From Girardinichthys multiradiatus (Eukaryota; Chordata; Actinopteri; Cyprinodontiformes; Goodeidae): 64,000 nt of DNA. The notes beneath the pieces are model-generated. The model was not told the origin of the DNA. It ran no database searches and saw only the letters and a list, made by a program, of their open reading frames with translations. The stretch's first letter is position 1. Each line of letters opens with the position of its first letter. A program made the position numbers and the translations under genes. The DNA is taken from contig NC_061795.1 in NCBI RefSeq assembly GCF_021462225.1, positions 50,832,880-50,896,879 of the forward strand. Reading direction: 5' to 3'. Shown here one piece after another: positions 11,259 to 23,265 of the stretch.

Positions 11259-11789
11259 GTCTTCTTTATGAAATACCTGGCCTCGCACAACAATAAGATG
11301 TTTCCCAGATCATTAGCTTTTTCCTCTTCATCTACTCCTACATATGGCGATTAGTGTCCACTTTATACCAGACTGTTAAAAATGAGTCTCTACCAGGTGT
11401 TACCTTCTAATCCTGTTAAATTGTCATGTATACTGCTGTAGATGCCAGTTTTCTAATTGACATAATGTTTTAAAATGTAACATCTGGTTCTGAAGAGCTG
11501 ACTTCATGCATTTCGTGGTTGCCCCTGAACGGTAAAATCTGTTATTATAGATCTGAAATATTTGGAGGGGTTTTGGTTCTGTGTGGTCGTTTACAAAGTA
11601 ACTCTCCCCTGAGAGCTGCCCTGGAATTTGTTGAATCTTTGAACCCTGTGCACAGCCGGTTGGTTTCACAGGCCTGAGGAATCTTTCAGTTGTCCACAGT
11701 GCCAGGAGGAGGGCATCAGGTGTCGGCTCCGAGCTGCTGTCCTCACTTTCTCTTGCTGCCCCAGGGGTTGCTCAAGGAAGAAAAAACAT
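11259..11789. other. No gene supported
   Basis: The frame 11424-11669 (minus) is short and without motifs. Nothing else recognised. Confidence 0.45.
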
Positions 11790-12148
11790 GAACGTTTTCT
11801 ACAATTTAAAGAGAAGTCTTTTATTGACACAGTGTACCTGACTGTACTTTATGTGTCTGATGTGTTGGTACTTTTTCTTTAAAGAGGAATGAACTGGGCA
11901 ATGATATACAACGCAATGATCAGCACAGAGCAACCAGTTCTGTGCCCAGAAACACAAATCAACCAGGCTTTTATAGTGTGGAGAGAGAACAGTGAGTTCT
12001 GTGCCATTGATGTGTAATTTCCAAATAATAACCAAATAGTTTGTTTAAATACCCCAGTTCCATCCTCTAGCGACACCAAATGGTTATCATAGAAATGGCC
12101 TACCTCTGAGACACAAATGCAAATCCTCCACACAGTTTTTCTTGACAA
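11790..12148 (-). mobile_element. Possible LTR or LTR-like module
   Basis: Read on the minus strand, the segment begins TGTCAAGAAAAACTG (from 12148), then has a TATTTAAAC word, a good TATA box (ACTATAAAAGCC, about 11977-11966) and, about 140 bp further, a polyA signal (CAATAAAAGAC, near 11822) followed by a T-rich stretch. The order promoter, R-like interval and polyA signal fits an LTR. I could not find a clean terminal CA or a target duplication, and no internal retroelement sequence is next to it. The overlapping minus-strand frames (12148-11879 and 12035-11799) are probably incidental. Confidence 0.35.
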
Positions 12149-13196
12149 TTATGACCTTAATGACCCTGTAAAACAGTTAATTTTCACAAATGAACAATGT
12201 CATGTGAATGTCCCATCTTTGAAGTCCTGAAATGTTTTTCACCACTGATATGAGATGCTCACATTTTCAGATCACTGTTTTCAGGAGATGTGACCAAACT
12301 CAATGAAGATTGCTGATGTGAGAAGTGAAACATTTTTCTATTCCACAGAGAGAAAAAGGTCAGTTCAATATGCAGTTATATGTTGTTTACTTTAAGCTGC
12401 ATTTATGGTCATATTTTCTGATAACAACCATCAAAATATGTGGTCATCAGTTGTCTCCGTAGATGCTTTTCATGTAAACGTAGTAAATAGGTTGAATAAT
12501 AATATTATTGGTAAGGCCCACTAACATGTATAACAGGATTGTCATTGCATAAGTACAAATAGGAATAAGTTTGAATCACAACAGCCTGCTGTCTCTCCTT
12601 TGGCTGTCTCGGCTTTTTGACTTTTTATGTTCTTCATGATTATAATTTTCACTGTCACCTGGAGGCAGTCTGCAAAGTTAAATCCAGTCTGGAGTGTCCT
12701 CTATGCAGGTGCATCCATTCTCCAAGTAGACCAGACTGGCTCACGAAGTTAGGTATTAACATGAACAAATGTGAAAATGTCACAGTGTTGTTTTTTCTGA
12801 TGTTTATGTAAGTGTTTACCTTAGAAGTTAAGTTTTTCCTCATAGAGGAATGAAGCTTTTACCTTACCAAAACCGAGACACACCTTGTTTGGTTTGATTG
12901 TTCGCTCTTTTGTTTTTTCTTTCGTCTTATGTGGTATTTCTTGCTCAGGCACTGCCTTCTAATGGAAAAGCCCCATTTGGTTTTGATTTGAGATATACAC
13001 AACATTTGGCTGTTGTGTTTGATCAGACTAAGGGCTGTGGCCTAGCATCACTTTCTCAGAATTGCAAGTTTACGCTTCAAATAAAAGCTTTAACATCTCT
13101 CAACCCAGATTATAGCTGCTGATTTAATATATCTCTGTTATATATGGTGTTCGAGAAATCTTATTCTGTTTTACAGACACAAAACCATAAATAATA
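12149..13196. other. No gene supported
   Basis: Short overlapping frames at 12617-12843 on both strands and one at 12898-13122, none with family motifs. No repeats identified. Confidence 0.45.
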
Positions 13197-13709
<513 letters not shown>

Positions 13710-13720
13710 GCTTAGCAGAG

Positions 13721-13824
<104 letters not shown>

Positions 13825-15539
13825 TAGAACATTAACAGCACCGGGTCCAGATGAATAAACATAATGATCTACACCTTAAATCAAGTTCTTTGATGTTGGT
13901 TAAAATGGTCTACATTTTAAAATTGAGATCATGGCAGATTTCTTCCTTCTTTTCGCTGTGACAGTTCTCAGGAGTTTATGACACCTTCTGCCTTCTTACT
14001 GGATGTGGTTGCCACCTTAAGCAAAATGTTACAGGAATGCTGTGAATGATTGCAATTTTTCTATTATAACTTGGAGTTAAAGACTGGAAGTGGGAGGAAT
14101 TGGTGAACTCATTGCTCTACCTGTTTTAACCCATCATGTTTAATAGCAATGGATTCTGTTCAGACTTATATTATATTAAGGTTGTGAATTTTGGCCAAGC
14201 ATTTGGAGGGTATTTATCTAAATGCCTGAAATATTTGATCTTAGAAGTGGGAGAACATTTGCATTTTATTCCTTATTACTTTCATCACTGCTTAGCATCA
14301 CTGTTTATTGAAAACAGCAGATTGTATGTGTGTTAAGAGAAGGACAGAGCCTGAAACAACTATTGAATCTGTCTGACGGTCAGACGTTTTGCCATTTCGC
14401 ATTCTTGACTAAAGGATAAAGCAGACATAATCCCCAGTACCAGGTAGCTGAGTTGGCAGCGGAGCAAGAAATTCCTGAATCATAACCTTTTTTAGGGAAA
14501 TTGCTAGGCTTGGTGTGGAAGAGTTCAACAATAGAAGACTTCAATTCGAACATAAAAACAGGGGGGTTAGGTTTTTCTCTGAGCAATTGCTGCTACCACT
14601 GTGATAGGTAGCTGTGACATAAAGGTGATCTGATCAAGGAAAGGTGGGCTTAATGAATCGGGGTGGAGTGTTTGCAGATTGAGACACAGTATGACCAGAA
14701 AAAAGAGGGATCGGAGGTAAGTATTGGAGATAGTTATGTATGGTTCTCTTTCCAAAACAGCTAGGTGTTAATGTTCCTATTGAAATGAGGCAGACGTTGT
14801 GAAAGTAGCGTACCTGAATGTCAAACCAAACTGGTATGGTACCATGCCAGCCTACCGTGTCCGACAGCTCAGTGTCAGAGAAAATTATCAGCGTCAAAAA
14901 AATGACATCAGAGACACAGAAGGCAGCAACTAGTTCCTTTATCTGGCTCCATTATTCTGCCAAAAACTAAGCTCCACAGAGGCAAAGCAGAGTTATTGAC
15001 CTGTCATGCTGCTCCTCTCCAGCCCCTTTAGCCCCTTGTCACCCAGGCCTGGTGAAGCTTCTCAACAAAAGCCATTCATCTGTTGTACTGTACATGCCAA
15101 ATCCTGGCATTCCTCTTCACGAGCTGTTTTGTGAGCTGCATCTGTCTGTCTGTCTCTGCAATTATAAATCTGTTAGGAGAAGAATGGTTTTTGTGCAGCT
15201 GGGGGGTTTCTGCGTTTGCCGGGCAGATCAGATTAACCCTCCGCTGCTCGTTACCAGTCACTGGCTGGACATGTTGTCTTAAAGCTTCAGGCTTTGAGAA
15301 ACATTCTTGCTCATACAAGAGTTACATTATTTAAGGTCACAGAAAGGTTCATTGTCAGAGCACTCGTAATTATAATGACAAGCGTCCGACTCTAATCCAT
15401 TACAGTTCCCTGCTGAAAAAAAACAGTTGTATTCCAAACTGTTTCTATGTTTGTTGTCCTGTTAGTGAAAGCAAACTCTTGAATAATCACTAAGACTGAT
15501 TTTTTTTTCACCTTGTTTTCAAATTTGTGCCCAGCTTTA
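13825..15539. other. No gene supported
   Basis: The frames here (14136-14336, 14380-14586, 14567-14897, 15052-15334) are short, overlap on both strands and lack domains. The part at 15050-15400 is less AT-rich and contains paired homeodomain-type TAATTA words near 15365; it could be conserved non-coding DNA, but that needs an alignment. Confidence 0.4.
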
Positions 15540-16500
15540 GTATCATTTTATGTTGGTGTTCATGGGGTCAAGATTAGAGTCCATTAGGGGTTGGAACTGT
15601 TTCGTCCTGTGGCGGCTCTGGTTGGCTGGCTTGTCATGGATTGAAAGGGACCACCTCCTGGGTCCAGGGGCTGATTGCCCCTCTGGGGTATCGGTACCTG
15701 GACTGATACCCCAGAGTGCTTATAGGGAGTGTGAGTGACGGCATCCATTCTTGTGTGTCTTTACGTTGGGTGAGTGGGTGTATGTTTGTATGTGTATGCA
15801 TGAGGGTGGGAATGTGCGATTGCGACTGTGTGCCTTTTTTCTATCAGGTTGGATCTTGGGCTACCCCCTCTCCTGCATCCTCATAGGCCCCCCATAAAAA
15901 GTGGGGCCTATTTCCTCCCCTTCACACTCCCTGCCGGTGGCTGGTGTATTAGTGGTTCTCGGTGTTGGGGGCTGGGTGCTCAGGTGTGTGTCGGCTTACT
16001 CCCGGTGGCTGCTTGGTGGGGCCTGTACACCCTGGCTCTGTTGGGCCTCAGCTGAGGGGTGATGTGCTCTTGGGTTTCGTATCTCTGGATCCAAGGTTTT
16101 TATAGATAGACAGAGATACGCAATATAAAGCTGAGGTACAAAATACACACAGTATTAATTACTACCGCATACTTTTCAGTACCCTTTGTCCCTGTGTCTT
16201 TCTCTCTCTCTTTTTGCAGGTGTAGAAGCAGTCTGTTATCTTTTACTCTCTTCATCCTTCTTTCTCTCCTCTAATATCCTTTCACTTTTAACTTTTTGCC
16301 CCACCTCTCTCCCTGTCCTTCTTTTTTTCCCTTTCGTTTCCGTTTCTGTGTCCATTGCATTTGAAATAATCCTAAAGCATTTTCAAAATTTTGTTATGTA
16401 AATCAAGCGGAGCATGATAACAAGCGTTAGCCGTAATGCTCCACTTGTGAAAGTAAATCTTTTGGGCTTCTTTTTGGCACTCAGACAACGTTTCTGAGTG
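15540..16500 (+). repeat. Unnamed interspersed repeat, copy A
   Basis: The right part (about 16185-16490) matches the reverse complement of 41345-41640 over several hundred bases: a GCAGGTGTAGAAGCAG-like word, a long CT-rich tract containing CTTTTTGCCCCA, GAAATAATCC, and CTTGTGAAAGTAAATCT before GGGCTTCT. The left part is GC-rich and contains two perfect stem-loops (15681-15716 and 15883-15911). No transposase frame is seen. I cannot name the family. Confidence 0.6.
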
Positions 16501-16559
16501 CTACTCTGCCAGACACGGTTAAAAAAATTAAATAAAATAACTCAAAACCGGTCAAATGT

Positions 16560-16805
16560 GCCCAAATGTATGTGTGTTAGTTAAAAGATGTGCAGCAGCA
16601 TTTTGCCCCATCTGCAGACATGTAATTAAAGAACCGTTTATGTTAAAATAAGGTGCATTACAGTAATCTAGGCGTGTGGTCACAAAGGCACGGATAACTG
16701 TCTCCAAGTGCTTTTAGTGATCATGGGCTTAATCTGGGCCAGTTGCCAAAGCTGAAAGAAGACGGACTATAGATTTATTTCTTATTTCTGTTTGTTTTAA
16801 TGATT
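16560..16805 (-). mobile_element. Probable LINE fragment
   Basis: The stretch around GGTGCATTACAGTAATCTAG and AGCTGAAAGAAGACG resembles a widespread teleost LINE-associated repeat read on the minus strand. It is decayed and has no open frame, so the assignment rests on recollection of the repeat and is tentative. Confidence 0.3.
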
Positions 16806-16809
16806 CTGG

Positions 16810-17345
16810 CTTTAAGCTGAAAACCCAAAATTCAGTTTCTCAGAAAATTGCAGTTTTACACCAGACCTGGAAAAAGGATTTTAATCCAGAAATGTGGACC
16901 TACTGGTTCTGTACAGTATCTACACTCAGTACTAGGTCTGGGTTCCTTTTGCAGGAATTACCGCAGCACGGCACGGAGGGGATCGGCCCGTGGTTCTGCT
17001 GAGGAGTTTAGGAATCTTGGGTTGCTTGAACAGTAAACTTCAGCTTATCTCCATTGTTGGTTCTTGTGTCTTTCCTCTTCTTCTTGTCTACAAACTGCAG
17101 GTTCTCTGTGGGGTCTTAGTCAGACTAGTGTGCTGGTGTTACCATGGTGATTAGAGCAGGTATTTGTACTGTTGGACCGGTACCAAATCATTCTGGAAAA
17201 TGAAATCAGCATCTCCGTATAGCTCATCAGCAGAAGGAAGTAGGAAGAGCTCTAAAATGTTAGTAGACTTATTTACTGACATGCACCTGCAGTTCTTAGT
17301 TTGCAATATCAGAATTGCAGAAGAAATGTCCAATTGTGCCATCTT
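16810..17345 (-). pseudogene. Old Tc1-like transposon relic
   Basis: Diverged relative of the intact element at 8.74 kb. The fragment LFLLPSADELYGDADFIFQND (minus strand, about 17255-17180) matches the LPSAEKLYGDEDFIFQHD segment of the intact transposase. Outside it, AACCCAAAATTCAG (16819) and CTCAGTACTAGGTCTGGG (16925) match the corresponding UTR and C-terminal positions. Many indels and stops remove all coding capacity. Confidence 0.75.
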
Positions 17346-18873
17346 TTATAACCTTATCTTGAAATCCTCAAGTCTTTTTAGACTTAGTTTAAAAACAAAA
17401 TTTATTCAGAAATTGAACTGACTAGAAATATGGATTTATAAACTTAGAACACAAAGAGTGTTGTTTGCTAGAGGGTTTAAAGAAAGAAGAAAATGAGGAG
17501 TTTCAGTTTTCTGCAATTATTAAAGAGATTATTGACTGATATTGTTTACTGGTTAATCTCATCTGTTTTTGTCAGAGCTAGGTTTTTATGAAGGACTTAA
17601 ATTAATAAATATGGGATGCCTCTTATTACCCAGCTTCAGTTTCTTGCACTTGTTTTCTTGTAGATTGCGAGTAGCCACAAGCTTAGTCTGTAAACCCAGT
17701 TGAGTTTTACTTGGTTCATTAAATGAAATCTTTACTGCATATTTTCATATGCATACCTTCACAGAGAATGCTCTCTATAGTTTCCTGTTACATGGGTGAA
17801 TTTCTCATGGGGTTTTATAATCTTGACATTTGCTACAGTTAATTTAGTGTCCTACAGGTCATCATTTTTATGCATGTAAGATGCTGAATGTTTGGAAAGA
17901 CAAACTAGTGGACAGGATATACAGAGTGAGAATGTATTATTAACACTTCCTGTTCTAATAGACTTTCACAGAAATGCTTTCATACTGTCTACCAGTATTT
18001 CAGTTTAGTACCTCATCACGATAATAGTCCAGCTGTTTCCACAAGCTATGTTACATATTTAGGAATTTGCTTTGACAAGCTAAAGATGACTCTGAATAAA
18101 TGTCCATCTGATATCCTCTTAAAAAATGCATCCCTACAGAAAATCCCACCACCACCACCATTGAAGATCAGGTGAAACCCACAGTCTAGAATGATTTCTT
18201 CAACAAGCTTTAGTTTTGCATGGTGTCATTTTAAATCTTACCTGTCTCTAGCTGTTAACGCCCTGACACAGCTATGTTTTCTCATATCTGCATCACCGTG
18301 ACCTATCTGTCTACATGCACGTGGTGCACGTATGTTTGTGGTGTTTGCCCTGCTGTCATTTAGTACCTAATGGAATCCTCTGTTCCCACACTGTTAAGAA
18401 ATGCTACCCAGAGGTCGGTTGCCCATTCCCAACTAGTTCAAAATTTCAGTGGCTGGAAATCCCCCAGTGCACAATGAAGCTAGATATGATACCACAGCAC
18501 TGCAGGCAAGGGAGGTAGCCGGGGACAGTATTGATACGACCAGTGCTCGAGCCTGGGAAAATTCTCAGGAAATGCCACCAATTGTTATTAATTGTATGGG
18601 GCAGCATTCTGATATGTGTTACCTGTTTTGAAAAGGAAAGACAAGTATACTTACTGTTGATCACTGCTTGTGTTTTGTGTTCATGAGTCATTTTGGTTTT
18701 GTGGATTGCTGGTTTTTTTTAGTGGTGTGGTGTTGTTTCATGCCTCTGCAGCTCGTATGTAACATCACATGTTCTCATTACTCAGAAAGCACCTGTTATT
18801 CTAACTCTTGCAGCTCTAGCTGTTGATATATGGAAAATAGACACTAAAACTACAGCTTAGTTTATAAATGTAT
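17346..18873. other. No gene supported
   Basis: AT-rich with short frames only (18315-18691 on both strands). A few CCA triplets lie at 18147-18163. No element recognised. Confidence 0.45.
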
Positions 18874-18874
18874 A

Positions 18875-18975
18875 TCAGAATCAGAAAAGCTTTATTGCCA
18901 AGTACGTTTTTGGACATACAAGGAATTTGTTTTGGCGTAGTCGGTGCAATACAGTACAAATGAAACAGTATAAAC
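18875..18975 (-). mobile_element. LINE 3' end, reverse orientation
   Basis: Starts with TCAGAATCAGAAAAGC, the reverse complement of a common fish LINE tail of GATTCT repeats, followed by AAGCTTTATTGCCAAGTACG (a reversed AATAAA polyA region). Sequence beyond 18937 (GTGCAATACAGTAC) continues the LINE 3' UTR. The first 63 bp are repeated in inverted orientation at 19185-19247. Confidence 0.7.
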
Positions 18976-19184
18976 AGTATCTTTGAGTACTTGTTCAGAA
19001 ATTCCCTCAGGCAGCAATGTTTGGGAAAGTCACAGCCTAAAAGCCTTGTGTTTCTAACAGCCCGACAGACACTGTATGTGTTACATTAAGAGCCTTTACA
19101 GCAAACCAAAGCATTAGAGGCTAAATGATTTAGGCAAACCATTTTTACACCCATTGCATGTTTTCACATCTTTTTACATTGCAA

Positions 19185-19258
19185 CGCCAAAACAAATTCC
19201 TTGTATGTCCAAAAACGTACTTGGCAATAAAGCTTTTCTGATTCTGATTCTGATTCTG
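19185..19258 (+). mobile_element. LINE 3' end, forward orientation, very short
   Basis: Only the final 63 bp of the LINE plus GATTCT tail repeats are present: TTGGCAATAAAGCTTTTCTG then three TGATTC units. It is a strongly 5'-truncated insertion, or the product of an inverted duplication of the copy at 18875. Confidence 0.7.
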
Positions 19259-19261
19259 AAA

Positions 19262-19700
19262 CTGTTTTATTGGGATTTATCTGACATACCAACACTAAGT
19301 GGTGCATAATTTAGAAGTTGGTGGAAAATGATACATTGTCCTGCTGGAAGGTGAAACTCCACCCCAGTCTCAAGTCTTCTGCAGCCTGTAGCAGGTTTTG
19401 CATCCCCACAGCATGATGATGCTTCCACCATGTTTTATTGCGGAGGTGGTGTGTTCATGTTTTGCTTGGAGGTCAAGCAGTTTAATTTTGGCCTCATCTG
19501 AGCAGATGTTTGCTCTCTAACATGTTCGCTCTGTCCCCTACATGGCTTGGGACAAACTAAAAATGGGACTTTTTCTGTCCTTTTGTCTTTGCCACTTTGT
19601 TCCATAAAGGCCAGATTATTTGAATGCATGATTATTAGTTGTCTTGTGAACACATTCTCCACCTGAGCCGGGGATCTCTGCAGCTCCTCCAGGAAACAGA
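19262..19700 (-). pseudogene. Tc1-like transposon relic
   Basis: Same Tc1 family as the split relic at 6.4 kb. The TIR-proximal words ACCAACACTAAGTGGTGCA and GGAAAATGATACATTG are followed by minus-strand transposase remnants: CCTGCTGGAAGGTGAA, CCCCACAGCATGATGATGC, GGCCTCATCTGAGCAGA, CCCCTACATGGCTTG and GATCTCTGCAGCTCCTCCAG. An internal deletion and stops have removed the enzyme. Confidence 0.75.
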
Positions 19701-20630
19701 ACATTTAGATTTTAGTAGACTTTGTTTACTCATGCAGGTGAGTTCTGAAGGCAGCTGGTTACACTGGGTTTTGTTTAATGGTAGCCATTCAATTCTGTTT
19801 ATTTATATAGTTATTTATATAAAGTTGACGTAAAACAGTCCAAAAACGCACTGAAAGTAACACCATGACAATCCTGGATTGTCCTATTCCAAACCTAAGA
19901 ATTATCTCTGCCCAGACACATAAGCCTTGAAGAATGTTTTCTTGTGAGCAGGATCAACGTTGTTCTATCTGGACTGTACGAAAATGCTGCAAACTGATTT
20001 TTGCATACTGCTAAAACCAGTTCTTTGGCCAGGATAATTAAAAAGAGTAAGATCTTGCCAGATACACAGACAGCTAGATCTTAAAGCTTTGTTAAGCTTC
20101 TTCTTTGAAGATAAAATAATTGCCAGCAATTAATAAATGTAATCATGGTGAGATGCTCCTTGGTAACCTTAGTCTGTTAGGTCAGTAGAATCTCGAAACT
20201 GCAGCTAGTGCTGGGAGGTGTAGTTTGATCAGTTGTTTGTTCCAGTAGATAGGCCAGCTTCAAGTTAAGAATTCAAACTTATCATTAGAGCGATAAATTT
20301 CAATTAATGATGTTTGAAATCCCTAAAAACTGTTTGTATTGTAGGAATTGTTATTTTTATTATTTTCTTCACTGTTTGTTCCATGAGTGCATCAATAGAT
20401 TTGAAAATATGATTGGATGTAGTTACTGTGTGCAGTGTAGTAATAAACATCACACTGCTCTCTGTAACTGCTGTCCTGGGGAGGCCTGTTAAAAATGTGT
20501 TTAAGAAAACAGTGCTTTAAGAGTACTGTTTGTGTTTAAGGAGCTATTATTGCTTTTATAGTTATCATAATAAATACCACAAAATGACATGAAAATACAT
20601 TTTAAGTCCATATTGCCCACCCCTAGCCTC
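19701..20630. other. No gene supported
   Basis: AT-rich. Short frames at 19639-19833 and 20307-20492 lack motifs. Confidence 0.45.
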
Positions 20631-20634
20631 CAGG

Positions 20635-21110
20635 AAGGTGTCACAGCTTAACAGAAGCACAAGGCTTAATATGGCTTCTGTGAAGAGAACAAACAGAGAA
20701 ATAACCTGAAGCTAATTACAGCATATAATGAATAATTAGAGAGTAGTAGGAGAATGTTGCAGAGAGAGTGAAAGTGGTCATTATGTCCTCCAGCAGACTA
20801 AGCCTATAGCAGCATAACTACAGAGATAGCTCAGGATAAACTAAGCCACTCTAACTATAAGCTTTATCAAAAAGGAAAGTTTTAAGCCTAGCCTTAAAAG
20901 TAGACAGGGTGTCTGCCTCACGGACTAAAACTGGGAGCTGGTTCCACAGGAGAGGAGCCTGATAACTAAAGGATCTGCCTCCCATTCTACTTCTAGAGAC
21001 TCTAGGAACCACCAGTAAACCTGCAGTCTGAGAACAAAGTGCTCTGTTAGGAACATATGGAACAATCCACATCAATCTGCAGAATAAAAGGAGGTTGGAC
21101 ACATATGCAT
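20635..21110 (-). mobile_element. L2-like LINE copy 3, ORF2 end and partial 3' UTR
   Basis: The minus-strand frame ending at 20851 is the C-terminus of an L2-type reverse transcriptase ORF: RSRMGGRSFSYQAPLLWNQL, followed by VREADTLSTFK and LKTFLFDKAYS before the stop. The 3' UTR follows leftward (20850-20635) and matches copies 1 and 2, then breaks off near GCCTCCAGGAAGGTG without reaching the tail. The RT catalytic core is missing, so this is a fragment. Confidence 0.85.
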
Positions 21111-21144
21111 GTAGCCCCACATGCCAAACCTTTCTGATTTTCAA

Positions 21145-22403
21145 TTATAAAAAAATTAAAAACCATTTATTGTTTTCCTTCCAATTTAGAATATTGCTCT
21201 ACTTTGTTTATCTGTTAATTTGTATTAGTTTATCAAGAAAAATCTTTATAAATTCATTGATGTTTGTGACTACACTGTGACCAAAAGTAAAAAGGTCAAG
21301 ATGCATGAATATTTTTGCAAGCTGCTATGGTAGCTGTCGAGAGTACTTGTGCTGTTCAATCTTGGTGGTCTTCTCTGAAAAGACCAGATGCATTCCATTT
21401 AGTTACTGCCCTGTGTAACTGAAATAAAGGAGAAAAGCATCATGGCTGAGTCCACAGAGCGTTCTACCATTCAGTCACAGAGATGATGTGTTTCCCCGGC
21501 CGATATAATGAAGCTCTCAGTGGGAAGATGTGGTTTGAATGCACTTCAGACAGAAAGAAGGAGCAATGCACAGCCCCATATGCATCTACTCACCACATCA
21601 TGTATCCCCAGCCATGAATGAGGCCCTGACACATACATCCCCTAGTGCTATCAGACAGTCAGAGCCAAAACCTTTCACAACTTGTCTTCTGCAGAGTGCA
21701 GAGAAACACTCTTCATTTTGCACAGGGCAAAACTTTGAAGGAGAATGAGGTTCATCTTTAGACATGAACAGAGAGAGCGAGGCTGACAGAGAGAGAAATA
21801 GGTTGCTTTTCTGAGAAATTTGTTGGGAAATGTCATTTTACCCTCAGTCCTTCATGTGGTCTTAAGCTCTCTTTACACCATGTTTGCACAATTGTCTCCT
21901 GCAAAACTGGTTTTACTTTTGTTTTTATATCAGCAGCTGGGTTTTAACAAACTATTAAAGATGATCCATTTGATGCTTATGAAGTATTGAGTTCTCATTG
22001 GTTTAGTGGTCTTTAATGAGTAGGATTAGCTATTGTTGGGCTGCAGTAGATGAACATAGCAGCGATCAGGCAGGAAGCACAATTTAAAATGCTTTAAGCT
22101 GATCACCTGTAAATAAAAAAGCAGTGGATTGTTTCAGCTGATCTTCATCTTAAGCAGCAACTTGTCTCTAAACCTTGAAGCATAGACTGTCCAACATTAG
22201 CTCACTTGTATTCATGTAGCTATAATTAAGCAGTTGTAGAGAAATTTCTGCTCTGTTCAACCTCTCCAGGCCAAAGAAGACTCTTTCATATCTGACTCTA
22301 AGCCATAATTATGATTGTAGTTTTCTGTTGGAAAATGACCTGTTTTGACTGCATCTGTATCCAGTGTTGTTTGAATTCGAGTGACGGTTGTCTGTCTCAT
22401 TAG
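21145..22403. other. No gene supported
   Basis: Short frames only (21095-21280, 21539-21748). No repeats recognised. Confidence 0.45.
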
Positions 22404-22476
22404 GTGAGATTCAGCTGATCCCAGAGGAGTTACAGACCAGCAGTGAGGCTCAGCTGGAGGCCATCAGGCTCTGGAT
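22404..22476 (+). other. Candidate host exon (unproven)
   Basis: A pyrimidine-rich tract and AG (TCTGTCTCATTAG) precede an open stretch reading EIQLIPEELQTSSEAQLEAI then RLW, followed by GTATTA as possible donor at 22477. Composition is more coding-like than the surroundings (Glu/Gln/Leu-rich, no low complexity), and the frame stays open to about 22545. I do not recognise the protein. It sits just left of a Tc1 relic and has no supporting neighbour exons that I could identify. Confidence 0.25.
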
Positions 22477-22551
22477 GTATTACCTGCTCACCCTAAGTAG
22501 TCGTAGGTTACACAGAAAGTTCTGCTCTTACATGAGAACAATATGAACATT

Positions 22552-23265
22552 CACTGGCCACTTTAACAGGTACACCTTACTAAAACTTGGTTAGACCCCC
22601 TCTCTGCCTTCAGAACTGCCCTATTTCTTCATGCTATACATTCAACGCAGTGTCAGAAACATTTCTCAGAGATTTTGGTCCATATTGTCCTAACAGAATC
22701 ACACATTTGCTGCAGATTTGTTGTCTGAACATCCATAATGAGAATCTCCTGCTTTATCACATCTGAAAGCGTCTCTGTTGAACTGAGATGTGATGACTGT
22801 GGAGACCATTGGAGAACAGTCAGCTCATTGTTCAGGAAGCCAATTGATCTGAGCTTAGTGACATGGAGCATTATCCTGCTGGAAGCAGCCATCTGAAGAT
22901 TGTACACTGTGTTCATAAAAGGATGGAGATGGCCAGCAACAACACTCAGGTAGGCTTGGGTTTAAATGATGGTCAGTTAGTACTAAGGTCAAATTCCTCC
23001 CAAAAACATATACCCCACACCATGACACCACCACCAACAACAGCTGTTGATGGATCCATGCATTGTTATTGTTTACAGCTAATTTTGACCCGGCCATCTC
23101 AGTGTATGAGGTAACATCCAGACTCCATTTTTTCAGTGTTATTGCCCAGGTTTGGTGAGTCAGTGTGAATTATAGCCAGAAATTCTTCCTCCACACAGCT
23201 GCTGCTCACTGGTAATTTCCCACTTTCAGTAGTTGGAACAGGTGAACCTATTTAGTGGCCAGTGT
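22552..23265 (-). pseudogene. Tc1-like element, internally deleted
   Basis: The left end CACTGGCCACTTTAACAGG and right end CCTATTTAGTGGCCAGTG are the TIRs of a well-known fish Tc1-like family. The 714-bp length is about half of normal. Minus-strand remnants include CFQQDNAPCH (second catalytic Asp region, near 22855-22884) and the frame 22916-22653, whose C-terminal part contains TIWTKISEKCF. The N-terminal half of the transposase is deleted. A second, differently damaged member of the family is at 59.21 kb. Confidence 0.85.

Noticed and set aside
15705..15725. Helitron 3' end (hairpin followed by CTRR)
   Set aside because: The base after the hairpin does not give CTRR at the right distance, and no 5' TC end or Rep/helicase frame is visible.
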